NCBI RefSeq assembly: GCF_005239225.2
Contig: NC_133289.1
Location: 2,673,501 to 2,737,500 of the forward strand
Direction of reading: 5' to 3'
DNA: 64,000 nucleotides
Source: Populus alba
Lineage: Eukaryota; Streptophyta; Magnoliopsida; Malpighiales; Salicaceae
Part shown: piece by piece, positions 35,410 to 46,890 of the stretch
Numbering within the stretch: position 1 is the stretch's first letter
Layout: each line of letters opens with the position of its first letter
The notes under the pieces: model-generated
Databases searched by the model: none
What the model saw: only the letters and a program-made list of their open reading frames with translations
Told to the model about the DNA's origin: nothing
Program-made: the position numbers and the translations under genes

Positions 35410-38318
35410 ATGATCAGTCTCACAGACCTTTACCATGTTCTCACAGCTGTGGTACCACTTTATGTGGCCATGATTTTGGCTTATGGTTCAGTCAAATGGT
35501 GGAAAATATTTAGCCCTGACCAATGTTCAGGGATCAACAGATTTGTGGCTCTATTCGCTGTACCTTTGCTTTCTTTTCACTTCATTTCCAGCAACAACCC
35601 CTATGCTATGAACTACAGGTTCATTGCAGCAGATACTCTTCAAAAAATTATAGTCTTGGTGGTCTTAGCTATTTGGAACAGAGTTATCAATAGAGGCTCC
35701 CTTGAATGGTCCATTACTTTGTTTTCACTGTCTACTCTCCCAAACACTCTTGTTATGGGCATCCCTTTGTTGAAGGGTATGTATGGACAAGACTCAGGGA
35801 GTCTAATGGTCCAAATAGTTGTTCTTCAATGCATAATATGGTACACATTGATGCTGTTCTTGTTTGAGTATAGAGGAGCTAGAATCTTGATTGGTGAACA
35901 GTTTCCCGATACTGCTGGTTCTATAATATCATTCAGGGTTGACTCTGATATTCTTTCTTTAGATGGTAGAGAGCCATTGCAAACTGATGCTGAAGTCGGT
36001 GAAGATGGGAAGTTACATGTTACTGTTAGGAAATCAACTAGCTCAAGATCAGACGTGTTTTCTCGGATGTCTCATGGTCTCAACTCGGGCCTTTCAATGA
36101 CTCCTAGACCGTCTAATTTAACCAACGCAGAGATATACTCCCTTCAATCTTCTAGGAATCCTACCCCAAGAGCCTCCAGTTTTAACCATACTGATTTTTA
36201 TTCTATGGTTAATGGCAAGAATGCAAGCAATGCCAGTCCAAGACACTCGAACTTCAGTAACCTGCAATTTGATGAAGAAAGTGGAGGGCCTGGGGTGTTT
36301 GGTAATGTTCCAAGAGCAAATGGAAGCGCTTATCCTACTCCACCTAATGCTGGGATCTTTTCTCCCGGGGGTAAAAAGAAGGCAAATGGGACTGAGAATG
36401 GCAAGGATTTGCATATGTTCGTTTGGAGTTCAAGCGCTTCACCAGTATCAGAAGGTGGCCTACATGTCTTTAGGGGAGGGGATTATGGCAATGACCTTGG
36501 TGGGGTAGCTAACCAAAAAGGTATAAACACTAACCCTGATAGTATTTGTTTTTGGATTTTGTTGGTTTCTTGCATGGCTTGATTGTGATTACAAGATATC
36601 TGGCACAAAGTTGTGGTTTTATCCTTGGAACCTTGTGTATTTGTCTTGTTGATACTTGAAAGTCAGTGGTTTTTTTGATTGGAGAAACCTTATTTTTCTG
36701 TCATGTCAAGTGGGATTTGTTGGTTTTTTGTTTGTTACATCTTTTGTAGCTTTTCATTTTGCCTTTGCTATAGCAAGGGCGTAACCTTGATGCCTTTATC
36801 ATCAACAAGGTGTCTTCTTTATTTTTGTTTTTATTTCCATAATTCAATCACTAGTAAATCTTAGTAACACATCTAGTTATGCAACTTTCCTGGTATTATG
36901 CAACCACAATTATTCCTTTTTCATTTCATGTTTAGAGTACTATGGCATTTTTTTTTCTTGCTTTATAAAAAAACAGAGTCGTCTGTAAATTTCATTTTCT
37001 CAGCCACTGATGTGTTTCAGTTTTGATGTATAGATTATGAAGAATTTGGTCGAGATGAGTTCAGCTTTGGAAACAGACCTGTACCTAATGGGGTGGACCG
37101 TGACGGTCCAGTGCTCTCTAAGCTTGCCTCAAGCTCCACAGCGGAGCTGCACCCAAAGAGTGCTGCTAATGGTGAACCGAAGCCAACTGCCATGCCTCCT
37201 ACTAGCGTTGTGACAAGACTGATTCTCATTATGGTGTGGAGAAAACTTATCAGGAATCCCAATACTTATTCCAGTCTAATTGGGCTCACATGGTCTCTTG
37301 TTTCGTTCAAGTATGGTGCTAAAATATACAATCCATAATTCTTTTTTGTGAAGAACTTTTATCTTGTTGCATTACCTGAAAACATTTACAATATAACAGG
37401 TGGGACTTGAAGATGCCTCAAATAATTGCTCATTCTATATCTATTCTATCCGATGCTGGTCTTGGAATGGCCATGTTTAGTCTTGGTAAGTTAATAATCA
37501 GATTATATCAAACGATTTCTTGACTTGTTTGCTGGATATGTCTTGGCAATTGTTGACTATATAAAACCATCACATTGGATTGTAGGTTTGTTCATGGCAT
37601 TGCAGCCTAGGATTATTGCTTGTGGAAACTCAGTTGCTGCCTTTGCCATGAGTGTTAGATTCCTCACTGGTCCTGCAGTCATGGCTGCTGCTTCATTTGC
37701 TGTTGGACTACGAGGAGTTCTACTGCACATTGCCATAGTGCAGGTAAAACCCTGAAACCAGATGATAAATATTTTCCCCAAATGTGACCATGGACAGGTT
37801 TTTTGTTTGAATATCCCTTGACATTGTGTTTGAATTTTCAGGCAGCTCTTCCACAAGGGATTGTGCCCTTTGTCTTTGCAAAGGAATATAATGTTCATCC
37901 TGACATACTGAGCACTGGGTAAATTCTGCTACAACTCTAATATAATTGTCTGAACTGCATTTTTTTTTTTTTTTTAAATATTGGTAAGAAATTCATCTGC
38001 CTGTTCATAATTCATTTTCGTGGGATCGCTAGGGATACCAGTGGCTCATTGTAATCATTGCAAATATGTTCTACTTTTTTCTTTTGTATAATCATGGCTC
38101 TTAATGCAAGATAGTTTCACAATACTAGAATATCAGCACGTGCTCGCTTTAGCTTCCACCACTTGTTGAACTGTGTTTGCTCCTCAATTTACACATTAAT
38201 GGTTTTGACCTCTAATGTTATTTTTATATCTTGATTTTCCCTGTGCTGCAGAGTTATATTTGGGATGCTAATTGCTTTGCCAATCACACTGGTTTACTAT
38301 ATCTTGCTTGGACTTTGA
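35410..38318 (+). CDS. PIN: PIN-FORMED auxin efflux carrier (canonical, long loop), 6 exons, 591 aa
   Basis: The protein exports indole-3-acetic acid across the plasma membrane, and its polar placement sets the direction of auxin flow. Exons are 35410-36520, 37034-37310, 37400-37485, 37586-37743, 37842-37918 and 38252-38318. All are GT/AG and sum to 1776 nt in phase. Residues 1-155 form five membrane spans ([19 protein letters not shown], then [20 protein letters not shown]). A long hydrophilic loop runs to about residue 428, with phosphorylation-type motifs MTPRPSNLT and PTPRASSF and a weaker [23 protein letters not shown] lies near the end of the loop. The second membrane half starts at [19 protein letters not shown] and ends VYYILLGL. 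Loop features such as [20 protein letters not shown] place it in the PIN1/SoPIN1 group, inferred from memory rather than from a tree. The longer 390-codon frame at this start is intron read-through. Confidence 0.95.
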
Positions 38319-39228
38319 AGGTGAGGGTATCCCTGGAGCTGATGAGCAATGATTAGTTATTTAAGTAGGTGTACCTAACACATTTGGCGTATGGGATTTT
38401 TTGGGCATTCTCTAACAGAACATGAACTTGAAGGGAAACTAGGGAGAGGGATTTAGGAGTAGGAAATGGAACAATATGTAATTGTCTAATTGAAAGAAAT
38501 CCTTACTAGCCTTTTTGCCTTGTTCTCATCTCTAAAGCCTTTTTGCCTTGCTCCTCTGATTAAAGAAAGTGAAGCAAGTATTTTGAGGTTGTTCTACTCT
38601 GCTTATTATTTATTAACCCGTTTCAATATTACAAAAAAGAAGATTGTTATGGAAATCTGGATGGAAGGCTCAGCAGAAACCTGTGTACTGCAACTAGGAC
38701 CAAAACTCAAGGAAGCCAAGGGTTTCTGGGCTCTCCCTTTTAGGTCAAGGATCTAAAAAGGTACCGAAGGTCTCTTGTGAGGCTGTCTCCTGGAAGTGGC
38801 AGGACTTCTCCATTGATTCTGTGACATGAAAGTATTTTTTTCTTTTTTAATGAGAAAAGCAATAATCCTTTCATGGTTAAAAGCTTTTGATCTTCATGCT
38901 TCCCGTTCTTTTTCAGCCAAATATGCCCTAGCAGCTATAAATGTATTGGTTCTATAGGTGGTATTCACATAGAAGTTCAAGAATTTAAGAAAACTTTAAT
39001 CACTTCTTTAAGGATTCTGGATTCCCTAATTATTTAATTAATTATGCAATGGTGGCAAGGTTAATTATTCATTTACTTTATGATAATGCTGGTGTTGCCA
39101 AGCAACATTGGCATCAAAATTTTCTCAAGAATAAAGTGGGCTATGGTGTCATGGAATACTCATCTTTCAAGAATTAAATTTATTTTTGTTAATGGATGGC
39201 AACCAGGGAACCCTTTTTTTAAGGTAGT
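38319..39228. other. PIN 3' region and intergenic DNA
   Basis: This includes the likely 3' untranslated region. Frames at 38490-38756 and 39080-39301 show no domains. Confidence 0.4.
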
Positions 39229-39415
39229 GTTTGGGGCTGTGTTTTGTAAAATTTTGAATTTTTTTTTTTTGTTAAAATTGAGTGTGGTTTGTACTTTTTG
39301 AATCGTTTTGATATGCTGATATCAAAAATGATTTTTAAAAAATAAAAAAATATCATTGACATGTATTTTAGCACGAAAAATTATTTAAAAAGCAACCGTT
39401 ACCACACTGCCAAAC
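39229..39415. repeat. 187-bp MITE-like element, best-preserved copy of the dispersed family
   Basis: The ends are GTTTGGGGCTGTG (left) and, read inward from the right, GTTTGGCAGTGTGGTAACGG. The core is ATCGTTTTGATATGCTGATA, and ATATCATTGACATGTATTTT with GCACGAAAA lies toward the right end. Inverted ends and a non-coding AT-rich middle indicate a small DNA transposon. Confidence 0.6.
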
Positions 39416-39992
39416 TTATAATTAATTTCTTCCCACCTCAAGAAATATATGTACTCGGGATATGAAAAGTTCTACAAAATCAATATTTAGATCTTATTTT
39501 ATAGAAATTTTTAGTTGCTTTTAAAGTGTTTCTTTAAATTCTTCTGAAAAAAAATAATATTAATTGATTTTAAATTTGTTTGAAAATAAAATTTCATATT
39601 AGCAGTTCTCTTTGGTATACATCCTAGCACTTTTCTAATGGAGGTATATATACCTCCTTATTCTTGAAAGCTACATGTTTCCAAATAGTTGGAATCCCAC
39701 CGACATCTTATATTTAATTTTAACATTTGAGGAAATTTTTTAGTATGTTTTTTTGCTTAAATATTTTTCAGTTAAGTCCGTTTTTGTTATTATGATAATA
39801 TTATCTTATTTGAAAATGATAAATTTAAAAAAAATATATTGTTTTAATTAAGTAAATATTTTTAAAATATAGTTTACACCAGGCATGATTTCAACCATAA
39901 TATTATAAATAGTGAAACAAAATCTATATCCTTATTTAATTAAATAGAAAATCGATCAAAATATAATTTTATTCATACCATATCATATTATG
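39416..39992. other. Intergenic, no gene recognised
   Basis: AT-rich spacer between two copies of the same small repeat, with nothing coding. Confidence 0.4.
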
Positions 39993-40185
39993 TGGTAGCG
40001 GTTGTTTTTTAAAGTGCTTTTCATTTCAAAATATTATTTTTTTTATTTTTTAAAAATCATTTTTAACATTAACATATCAAAATGATATGAAAAATAAAAA
40101 AATATATTAATTTGAAATAAAAAAATAGAAAATAAAAAAATTTATTTTTTTTTTAAAAACATTTTTAAAACGCAATGACAAACAC
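39993..40185. repeat. 193-bp MITE-like element of the same family
   Basis: It begins GGTAGCGGTTGTTTTTTAAAG and ends AACGCAATGACAAACAC. The core ATCAAAATGATATGAAAAAT near 40077 matches the core of the 39229-39415 copy in the opposite orientation. Confidence 0.55.
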
Positions 40186-43100
40186 AAAAGGCACTTGGAA
40201 TAGTGTTGATACTATATATTTATACTTCTTATATGCTCTTTCAAATACCATGCTACAATTAATAAAGGATATCAAAAGAAGGATCTTTATTTTTAGGGTT
40301 GTAAAGTGAATCAATTCCTTTATTATGATCCCTACAGCCCATTTTTAAGCTGGAAAGATGTCATTGAAGTCCAGAGTTCCAAGAATTCTCAAAGACAAAA
40401 AGAAAAGGAAAAGGAAAAAATATTAAATTTTGCTCTTAAATGTTTCCTTAAAGTTCTGTTTTGGTGTCTAAAGCAAGCAAATAAAAATTGGTGAATGAAA
40501 ATATTATTTTTATATATTCAATTGAATTTCAGAAATATACTAATAAATCAAGTTTGATAACAACTAATAAAACTCCAAATAAACTACTTAAAAAAACGGA
40601 TCACTTCTGTAACTCACCGCAGCTTCTGCTGCATTTCCTTTTCTGATGGCCATACCTACATCTCTGCATGCCAATTGAAAATTAGAGGATCAAATGATGT
40701 TCCATCATTTCACCTCATCAAAAGCCGAATTCTCAGACCAAGCGCGCTTAATTTATGGAATTATAATTAAATAATTGTGGGAAAGAGAATACAGCAATTT
40801 GCCTTTTTACTCATAATCTGCAGAATGTGGCCAGTGGCAGAGACTTACTAAAAGTTCTTTTTTTGTGTGCAAAGTGACACCATCTCCATCCACAGCAGAC
40901 AACACAGCTTATTTGCCCTAATTAATATCACAAGTGGGTTCAGCTTTTCATTTCTTTATTTTCATGGCTCAGAACACACCAGTTGAAGCTTGAAAAGTTC
41001 GAAAAGTTGGAGATGACCCTAGTGAATATAATGATGAAACCAGTTTCTTGTTTTCTTTGTCATGATCTTCCATACATTGTGCAGCACGCGTTCCACTTTC
41101 ATGGCCACTAAGCATCCCTCAAGGCCTTACGTAGTTTTGGCCCTTTTGCTTTCATTTTTTTAGTGACTTAAGCAGAAGATCAGTGTACCTGGAATATTGA
41201 ATAATCACACCACCCCCTTTGCCTTTATAATGTTATGAAAGATATTTGAGGTTACAAGCAGTTGTAAAGTCAGGTGAAAGGCTAGTTTTATGGGGAAACC
41301 ATGGCCAGAAAATATGTTGGAGGAAGGTTTGATGTGAAAGGACTGGCTGCATGTTTTTGAATAATCGGGAAATGGGAAACATAGAAAGTTAGAAACCCTA
41401 ACATGGTTGGCACAAAAAAAAAAAAAAAAAATGATGATGGTGGGGTTTTCTTAGGTTTTTGAGCTTGAGACACCTATTTGAAGTTTTTTTTTAGATGAAT
41501 CAATATTTAAAAAATCACTTGATTATATACAAAAACACCAAGCCTGCGTGTGGCTCACATTTGAGGAAGAAGCAAGTTCTTTGTGCTACTCACATTATTT
41601 GTGAGCATAGCAACTTTATGAGCTAAGTTGGATAGCAGTAATACCTAAATTTGTATATGAACAAGACTTACTAGTTTAAATTGGAGATGGTAGACAAATT
41701 GCTTACTTGAATTAGTGTAGTGGAAGGTCAGGGATTGGTCATGTTTTGAAAGAGAAGAAGTCGAAAGTTCCAAATAAATCTTAGGCAACCTCTCATTGGA
41801 GGACTACGATATTTGCTTCCACATTCCTTCATTTCAAAATAAGTGGACTCTCCCATGGATGGAGAGAGGCTGCTCGAAAGGAACTTTGGTGTCAATATTA
41901 AGTGAAAAATTATAATGTGGACTCACCATTAATCCAATCTTTTTAATCAACTTGGTATCTTGTTGAATCCCTTTTTGATTCCATATTAGATCTGAAAAAA
42001 ATCAATTCAGAATTGATTTAGTTAGCTCGACAAGATAATTTATGACTGAACCATACTTTAATTATTTTTATATTTTAAAAATCTTTTGAGTTAAACAACT
42101 CGATATATGATTCAATAATTATGCATTAATCCATTCATATAGATATTTTTATGAGACATACTATAAAATTGATTAATTAACCACTTTGTGAGTGTGAATA
42201 AATAACAACCCTAGTTTATGTAATAACTTTTCAAAGTGAGGGAACTAGGGAGCCAATTACAAATTTGTTAAACAAATTATAAAATATTTAACTCATTAGA
42301 TTAAAATTACATAAATAGGTAAGTGTTTAGTTCATATGAGAATTGAATATCAATTACAGTAATTTTCTTATGTTAAAAACTAATGTAACAGGAACTAATG
42401 CATTTTCCATTCAAGAAAATCGATCTTTCAAATAATATTCCATGCCACTTTAGCAAATGGTTTGAGGTCTCATTTCCACTATGAAATAAAAAAAAATACT
42501 CTTTGAATTTAACTTTTATATAGTAACCTAACTCTAAAAATGTTCATGTTCATGTACTATAAGTTAAATTTATTTGTATTTTTATTTTTTAAAAATGAAT
42601 CACTTGTATGACGTCCAAGCCCATTAGCCTACTCAAGCAAAAACAACTGATTGCAAGGCTCGAATCAAATGATTTTTTTCATTGGCTTATCAGGCTTTAT
42701 TGATAGTTCATATTTAGTTTAAGAGGCAGTTTTTTTCTTAGCCGTGACAAAACCTCATCGTTATGCTTAATTTCATGTTTGTTTTTTCTATTTTTTGAAA
42801 AAAAAAATAATTAACAATAAAATTATCCTTAATTCACAAATTATCTCAAGCTAAATCCTTTCTTAAATGATATTAAATAAACCTCCATACCAGCCTTTCG
42901 GATTAATAAATTAACAATAAAATTATCCTCTTAAATTAGTAAATTAATTTTTATAAAAAAATCTCATATTAAAATCCTCGAGTCTCCTCTCGGATTAAAA
43001 AAGATAGGAATAGATCTCATAATAAGACTTGCACAATACCTTTCAGTCTATTTAAGTGCATTTATAAATGGAAAGTAATTTAACTTTTTATTTAAACCTT

Positions 43101-43729
43101 TCCCAGATACCTTAGGGCTTCAGCTGGTATCTTCACAAAAGAAACATCAAACATGCCTCAAGATGAGTTGCAATGGGCCTGCCCAATATCCTTGTCAAGG
43201 CTTGTGTGCAAAGCCATGAGTTGGATTACTAAAGAATGAAATTCATTATGAAAATGGACCATGGTTACAAGGCCTAGTTTAGAGTCTACTTAGCTAAAGA
43301 TCCAAAGTGTTAAGATAGATGTAAATGGGTAGGTTAGCTTAAAATGTAATTTTATTTTTAAAAACTAAAAAAACATCATTTAATAAAAAAAATAATAACT
43401 CAATATAAATTGATTAATTATTGTGCTAACCTTATAAGACCGAGTTTTATAATGTTCAAGGGATTGTTCTTGGACTTTGGATCCCCTAGCTTCCATTAAG
43501 AGTGGACATGGTTTATTCATTTGCCTTTCCTCAACATCATTGCAATTTCGCAATGATATTCTGTATTCTAAGAGAAGAATCCAATAATGTTTTTCTATTT
43601 TTAATACTGGATTATTTTCTCCTTTTAATTGCCCTATGATCTATTTTTATGATGATGAAAAACAACCTTTTGACCGCCATAACATTTTTTCTTGACCACA
43701 ATTGTAATTAGTAAAAATTGCACTCAGTT
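40186..43729. other. Intergenic, no gene recognised
   Basis: Only short frames (40306-40494, and 41288-41473 on the minus strand) without domains. A phrase of about 25 bp (GATTAATAAATTAACAATAAA) near 42900 partly repeats one at 42800. Confidence 0.4.
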
Positions 43730-43898
43730 TTGAAGGATAGCTAAGATAGTTAGGTTTTAAGTTTGTTTTCTAATGATCATGAGTTCAAGTCTTTTTAGGG
43801 TTATTGAAAACTTATATGATTATTAATTTTAGAATCTGTAGAATTAATCAAAATACACGTAAACTCATCTGAATATCCACACGTTAATAAAAAAAATA
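43730..43898 (+). mobile_element. tRNA-derived SINE-like element
   Basis: A box A-like phrase (GATAGCTAAGATAGTTAGG) is followed about 35 bp later by a box B-like GAGTTCAAGTCTT. Then come a body (ACTTATATGATTATTAATTT, GAATTAATC, CACGTAAACTCATC, CCACACG) and a TTAATAAAAAAAA tail. The order matches the fragment at 24185-24318. A target duplication was not identified. Confidence 0.5.
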
Positions 43899-45150
43899 AA
43901 ATTGCACCAACCAAAAATAATATTGCAAATCATTAGTAATAGCTTACTTGCTCTGACATACACAAAAATATTAATTGACTCTTGAACCGTCTTTTTCATG
44001 ACTCAATTTAAGGTAAGAGACATGATGAGTTAGGTAAGTTAATTTAGAGTAATCATATTAATTTAAATAATATTAATTTAATTTATTTTTTTAAAAAAAA
44101 AAATTAAAACAATATTGTTTTGAAAAAAATATTTATTTTAAAACATTAAATCATGATCAAATCAGATTGATTATGTCGTGGACTGATTCATTAAATCAAT
44201 TGGTACAACATTCATTTGTTTTAATTTGAAAACAATTTTAAATTGACAATTGATATATTACTGAGTTGACTCACCAGCCTACTAGACACTTCAAATAAGA
44301 TTGTCGAGAAGAGTAGTGTTTTAACATTTGGGAACTAATTAATGGTGTGGGGGTGTATTCTACCTGCCTTTCAATGAATTCGAAGATTTTGATTTTAAAA
44401 ATTAATATTAAAAAAATAATGTACTGAGATAATCTTACAGATACATTAATGACTATTATTTACTATTGGACCATACATTAGACGAATGGTTAAGGACTGG
44501 CTAGTGGGATTTGGGTCTGCATAGCTCTTCTTTTAAAGCATGGAATTTGAGTTATCCTCTTATAACTTCATGGAAAAAAGGATTTTTATAAACCTTTTTC
44601 CAGAATTGGCTTAATTTTATAAAATTAATTTCTTAATCATCGATGAAAATCACTGTTTTTTTTGGAGAAGGAATGAGCTAAGATCATGCTGCTATCATGT
44701 GGTTTGCAATTCATAAATCTACCGGCCTTTTAATGAGATTATTTTTTACAAATTTTGATTTAATTAATGGACCTTTAATTTATCTTGGTTTGATGAATAT
44801 TCAAGACCAAATTGAACCCTTTTTTTTTTTTTAGTTTTTAACCAAAATTAACCAAAAAATCAGAAAAAAAACATATAGTTGGGTTAATTTCAAATCGGTT
44901 TTTATAAATATAATTTGATTAATTTACCGGTATTTACCACAAACTAGCCATAAAATAAAGATCACAAGAGGGAAATTAGAAATAAAATAAGAAATATACT
45001 GAACATGTAAATATGTGAAGGGTACCATAAGGTTTCAAAATCTAAAGACCACACATATCCTAGCTCCCATTATCATTAGACCTCCTTTATGCTGGGTCCG
45101 CTACTTTTGCACATAACCTTATCCTAAAACGACATAATAAGTCAAATCAA
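43899..45150. other. Intergenic, no gene recognised
   Basis: AT-rich, with phrases such as AAATCATGATCAAATC that recur in intergenic DNA, and no coding signal. Confidence 0.4.
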
Positions 45151-45155
45151 ACGAC

Positions 45156-45163
45156 TATAAATA
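45156..45163 (+). promoter_or_regulatory. TATA box of the bHLH30-like gene
   Basis: TATAAATA lies about 150 bp upstream of the start codon at 45314. That places a transcript start near 45190, followed by a CT-rich leader. Confidence 0.6.
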
Positions 45164-45313
45164 AAATGCCCTTTTTTTCTTAAAAAAAAAAACCCAAAAC
45201 CACCGAAAGGCAGTGATAGAGCCCTCTACTTTTTTCAACACAAAGAAGACTGAAAATCTTCACTCGCGGGTCATCTCTCTTCTCCTACGGCAACCCGAAA
45301 ACACAACATCAAC

Positions 45314-46890
45314 ATGCAGCCTGAAAACTGTCAGGAGAATTCACAGTTGTACCGGTTTCTTACCGAGAATGGAATGATTAACGTTGGCCCATACGGTTTT
45401 CCGGCTGCGATGCAAACCTTGTGTACCTCATCTTCCACCTCCTACCATAACAGTAATTACCACTTTGAAAGGTCTGTGATAACTGACATGACACCAGAAG
45501 ATAGAGCTCTTGCTGCTTTGAAGAATCACAAGGAAGCTGAGAAGAGAAGGAGAGAGAGGATTAACTCTCATCTTGATAAGCTTAGAGGCCTCCTTCCTTG
45601 CAATTCCAAGGTAATATACATATTTTATGATATATGATCTTGTGTTTCCTCTTCTTTTCCTTTCTGAATTGATCATGTTTGTACTCATGAAGTTTAAGGG
45701 ATTATATTAATACTCTTTCCCTAAAATTTCTTGTGAGAGGATTGTTTTATAAGAGAAAGGGATCACGAAAGCTAAAAAGATTGTAAGCTTTAAAGGGGTT
45801 TTCATGGAAAATATTGTAATTTTGTTCTTTCTGTTTTTACTTTTATTTCTCTTTTGGGATTCATACAAAACTTGAAACGAATTGGTATTGATTTCGGGGT
45901 TTTCCACAGTGTTTTGATTCAATAATTTTGACTGTTTGGTTGCTGAGAATGTAGTGGAAAAAGTTGAAATTTCGAGTTTTAGACTTTTCAGTCATTAATT
46001 ACCTTTGACCCACAAAGCCGAAATCCCTGCTGACAGACTTGACGCTTGCCCAACTCAAATCGTTTGGCATTTGTTTTTTTTTTACTTGAATACCCATTTT
46101 TTGAATATTAACAACAAGGGTTTTATGTGCTTCACTCAGTGATTTTTTTTTTTTATCCGTTTCTATCCCTCATTTTCTTGGCAACCAAACGGGAAGTATC
46201 TATACAAGGCTTACCGCTGCTACAGTAAAAATTCAGATTCTGAAACCTTGGATCTACACAAACAAGTCTTCTGAAACTTTTGAATTATTGTTCAAACTGC
46301 AAGTACATATACCTGCAAAAGCAAAAGCAGCGAACCCTTTTCTTTGCTTTTCTTTACATAGGGTTCGTGCTTTTAGGAAAGTTGCAAGGCTTTTTACATT
46401 TAGAATCTACTAAAGCTAGCTAGGGTTTCTAATCGATCCATTTACTTTGTTTCAATTTTTACAGACAGACAAAGCTTCACTTCTAGCAAAGGTTGTTCAA
46501 AGAGTTAGAGAACTGAAACAACAGACCTCAGAGCTTCCTGGACTTGAATCTTTCCCATCAGAAACCGATGAAGTCACTGTACTTTCTGGTGAATATTCAA
46601 GTGATGGACAATTAATATTCAAGGCATCTCTGTGCTGTGAAGACCGGTCGGATCTCATGCCAGACCTAATCGAGATACTGAAATCTCTACACTTGAAGAC
46701 ATTGAAAGCAGAAATGGTAACACTAGGAGGAAGAATTAGGAATGTTCTTATCATTGCGGCTGACAAAGATCACAGTGTCGAGTCGGTCCATTTCTTGCAA
46801 AATGCATTGAAGTCTTTACTAGAACGCTCGAATTCTAGCGAAAGATCGAAAAGGCGAAGGGTATTAGACCGAAAATTAGTAATCCAATGA
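45314..46890 (+). CDS. bHLH30: bHLH transcription factor, bHLH30/106/107 type, 2 exons, 240 aa
   Basis: This is a nuclear DNA-binding factor expected to bind E-box/G-box sites as a dimer. Exons are 45314-45610 and 46465-46890 (297 + 426 nt, phase 0, GT/AG). The basic region NHKEAEKRRRERIN has the His72-Glu76-Arg80 set needed for E-box contact. The helix-loop-helix continues across the intron: HLDKLRGLLPCNSK, then TDKASLLAKVVQRVRELKQQ. After it, LPSETDEVTVLSGEY and FKASLCCEDRSDLMPDLIEI form an ACT-like C-terminal domain, with VESVHFLQNALKSLLERS near the end and a basic tail SKRRRVLDRK. These features match the Arabidopsis bHLH30/bHLH106/bHLH107 group. The exact orthologue is not settled. A TATA box lies at 45156-45163. 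The intron is about 850 bp. Confidence 0.93.

Noticed and set aside
36118..36508. Alternative frames inside PIN exon 1
   Set aside because: They overlap a strongly supported coding frame and show no recognisable domain.
35410..36582. 390-codon PIN open frame as a complete protein
   Set aside because: It reads past a clear GT donor at 36521. The spliced model continues the family sequence through five further exons.
45428..45688. Antisense ORF over the bHLH30-like first exon
   Set aside because: It is a shadow of the coding strand with no independent features.
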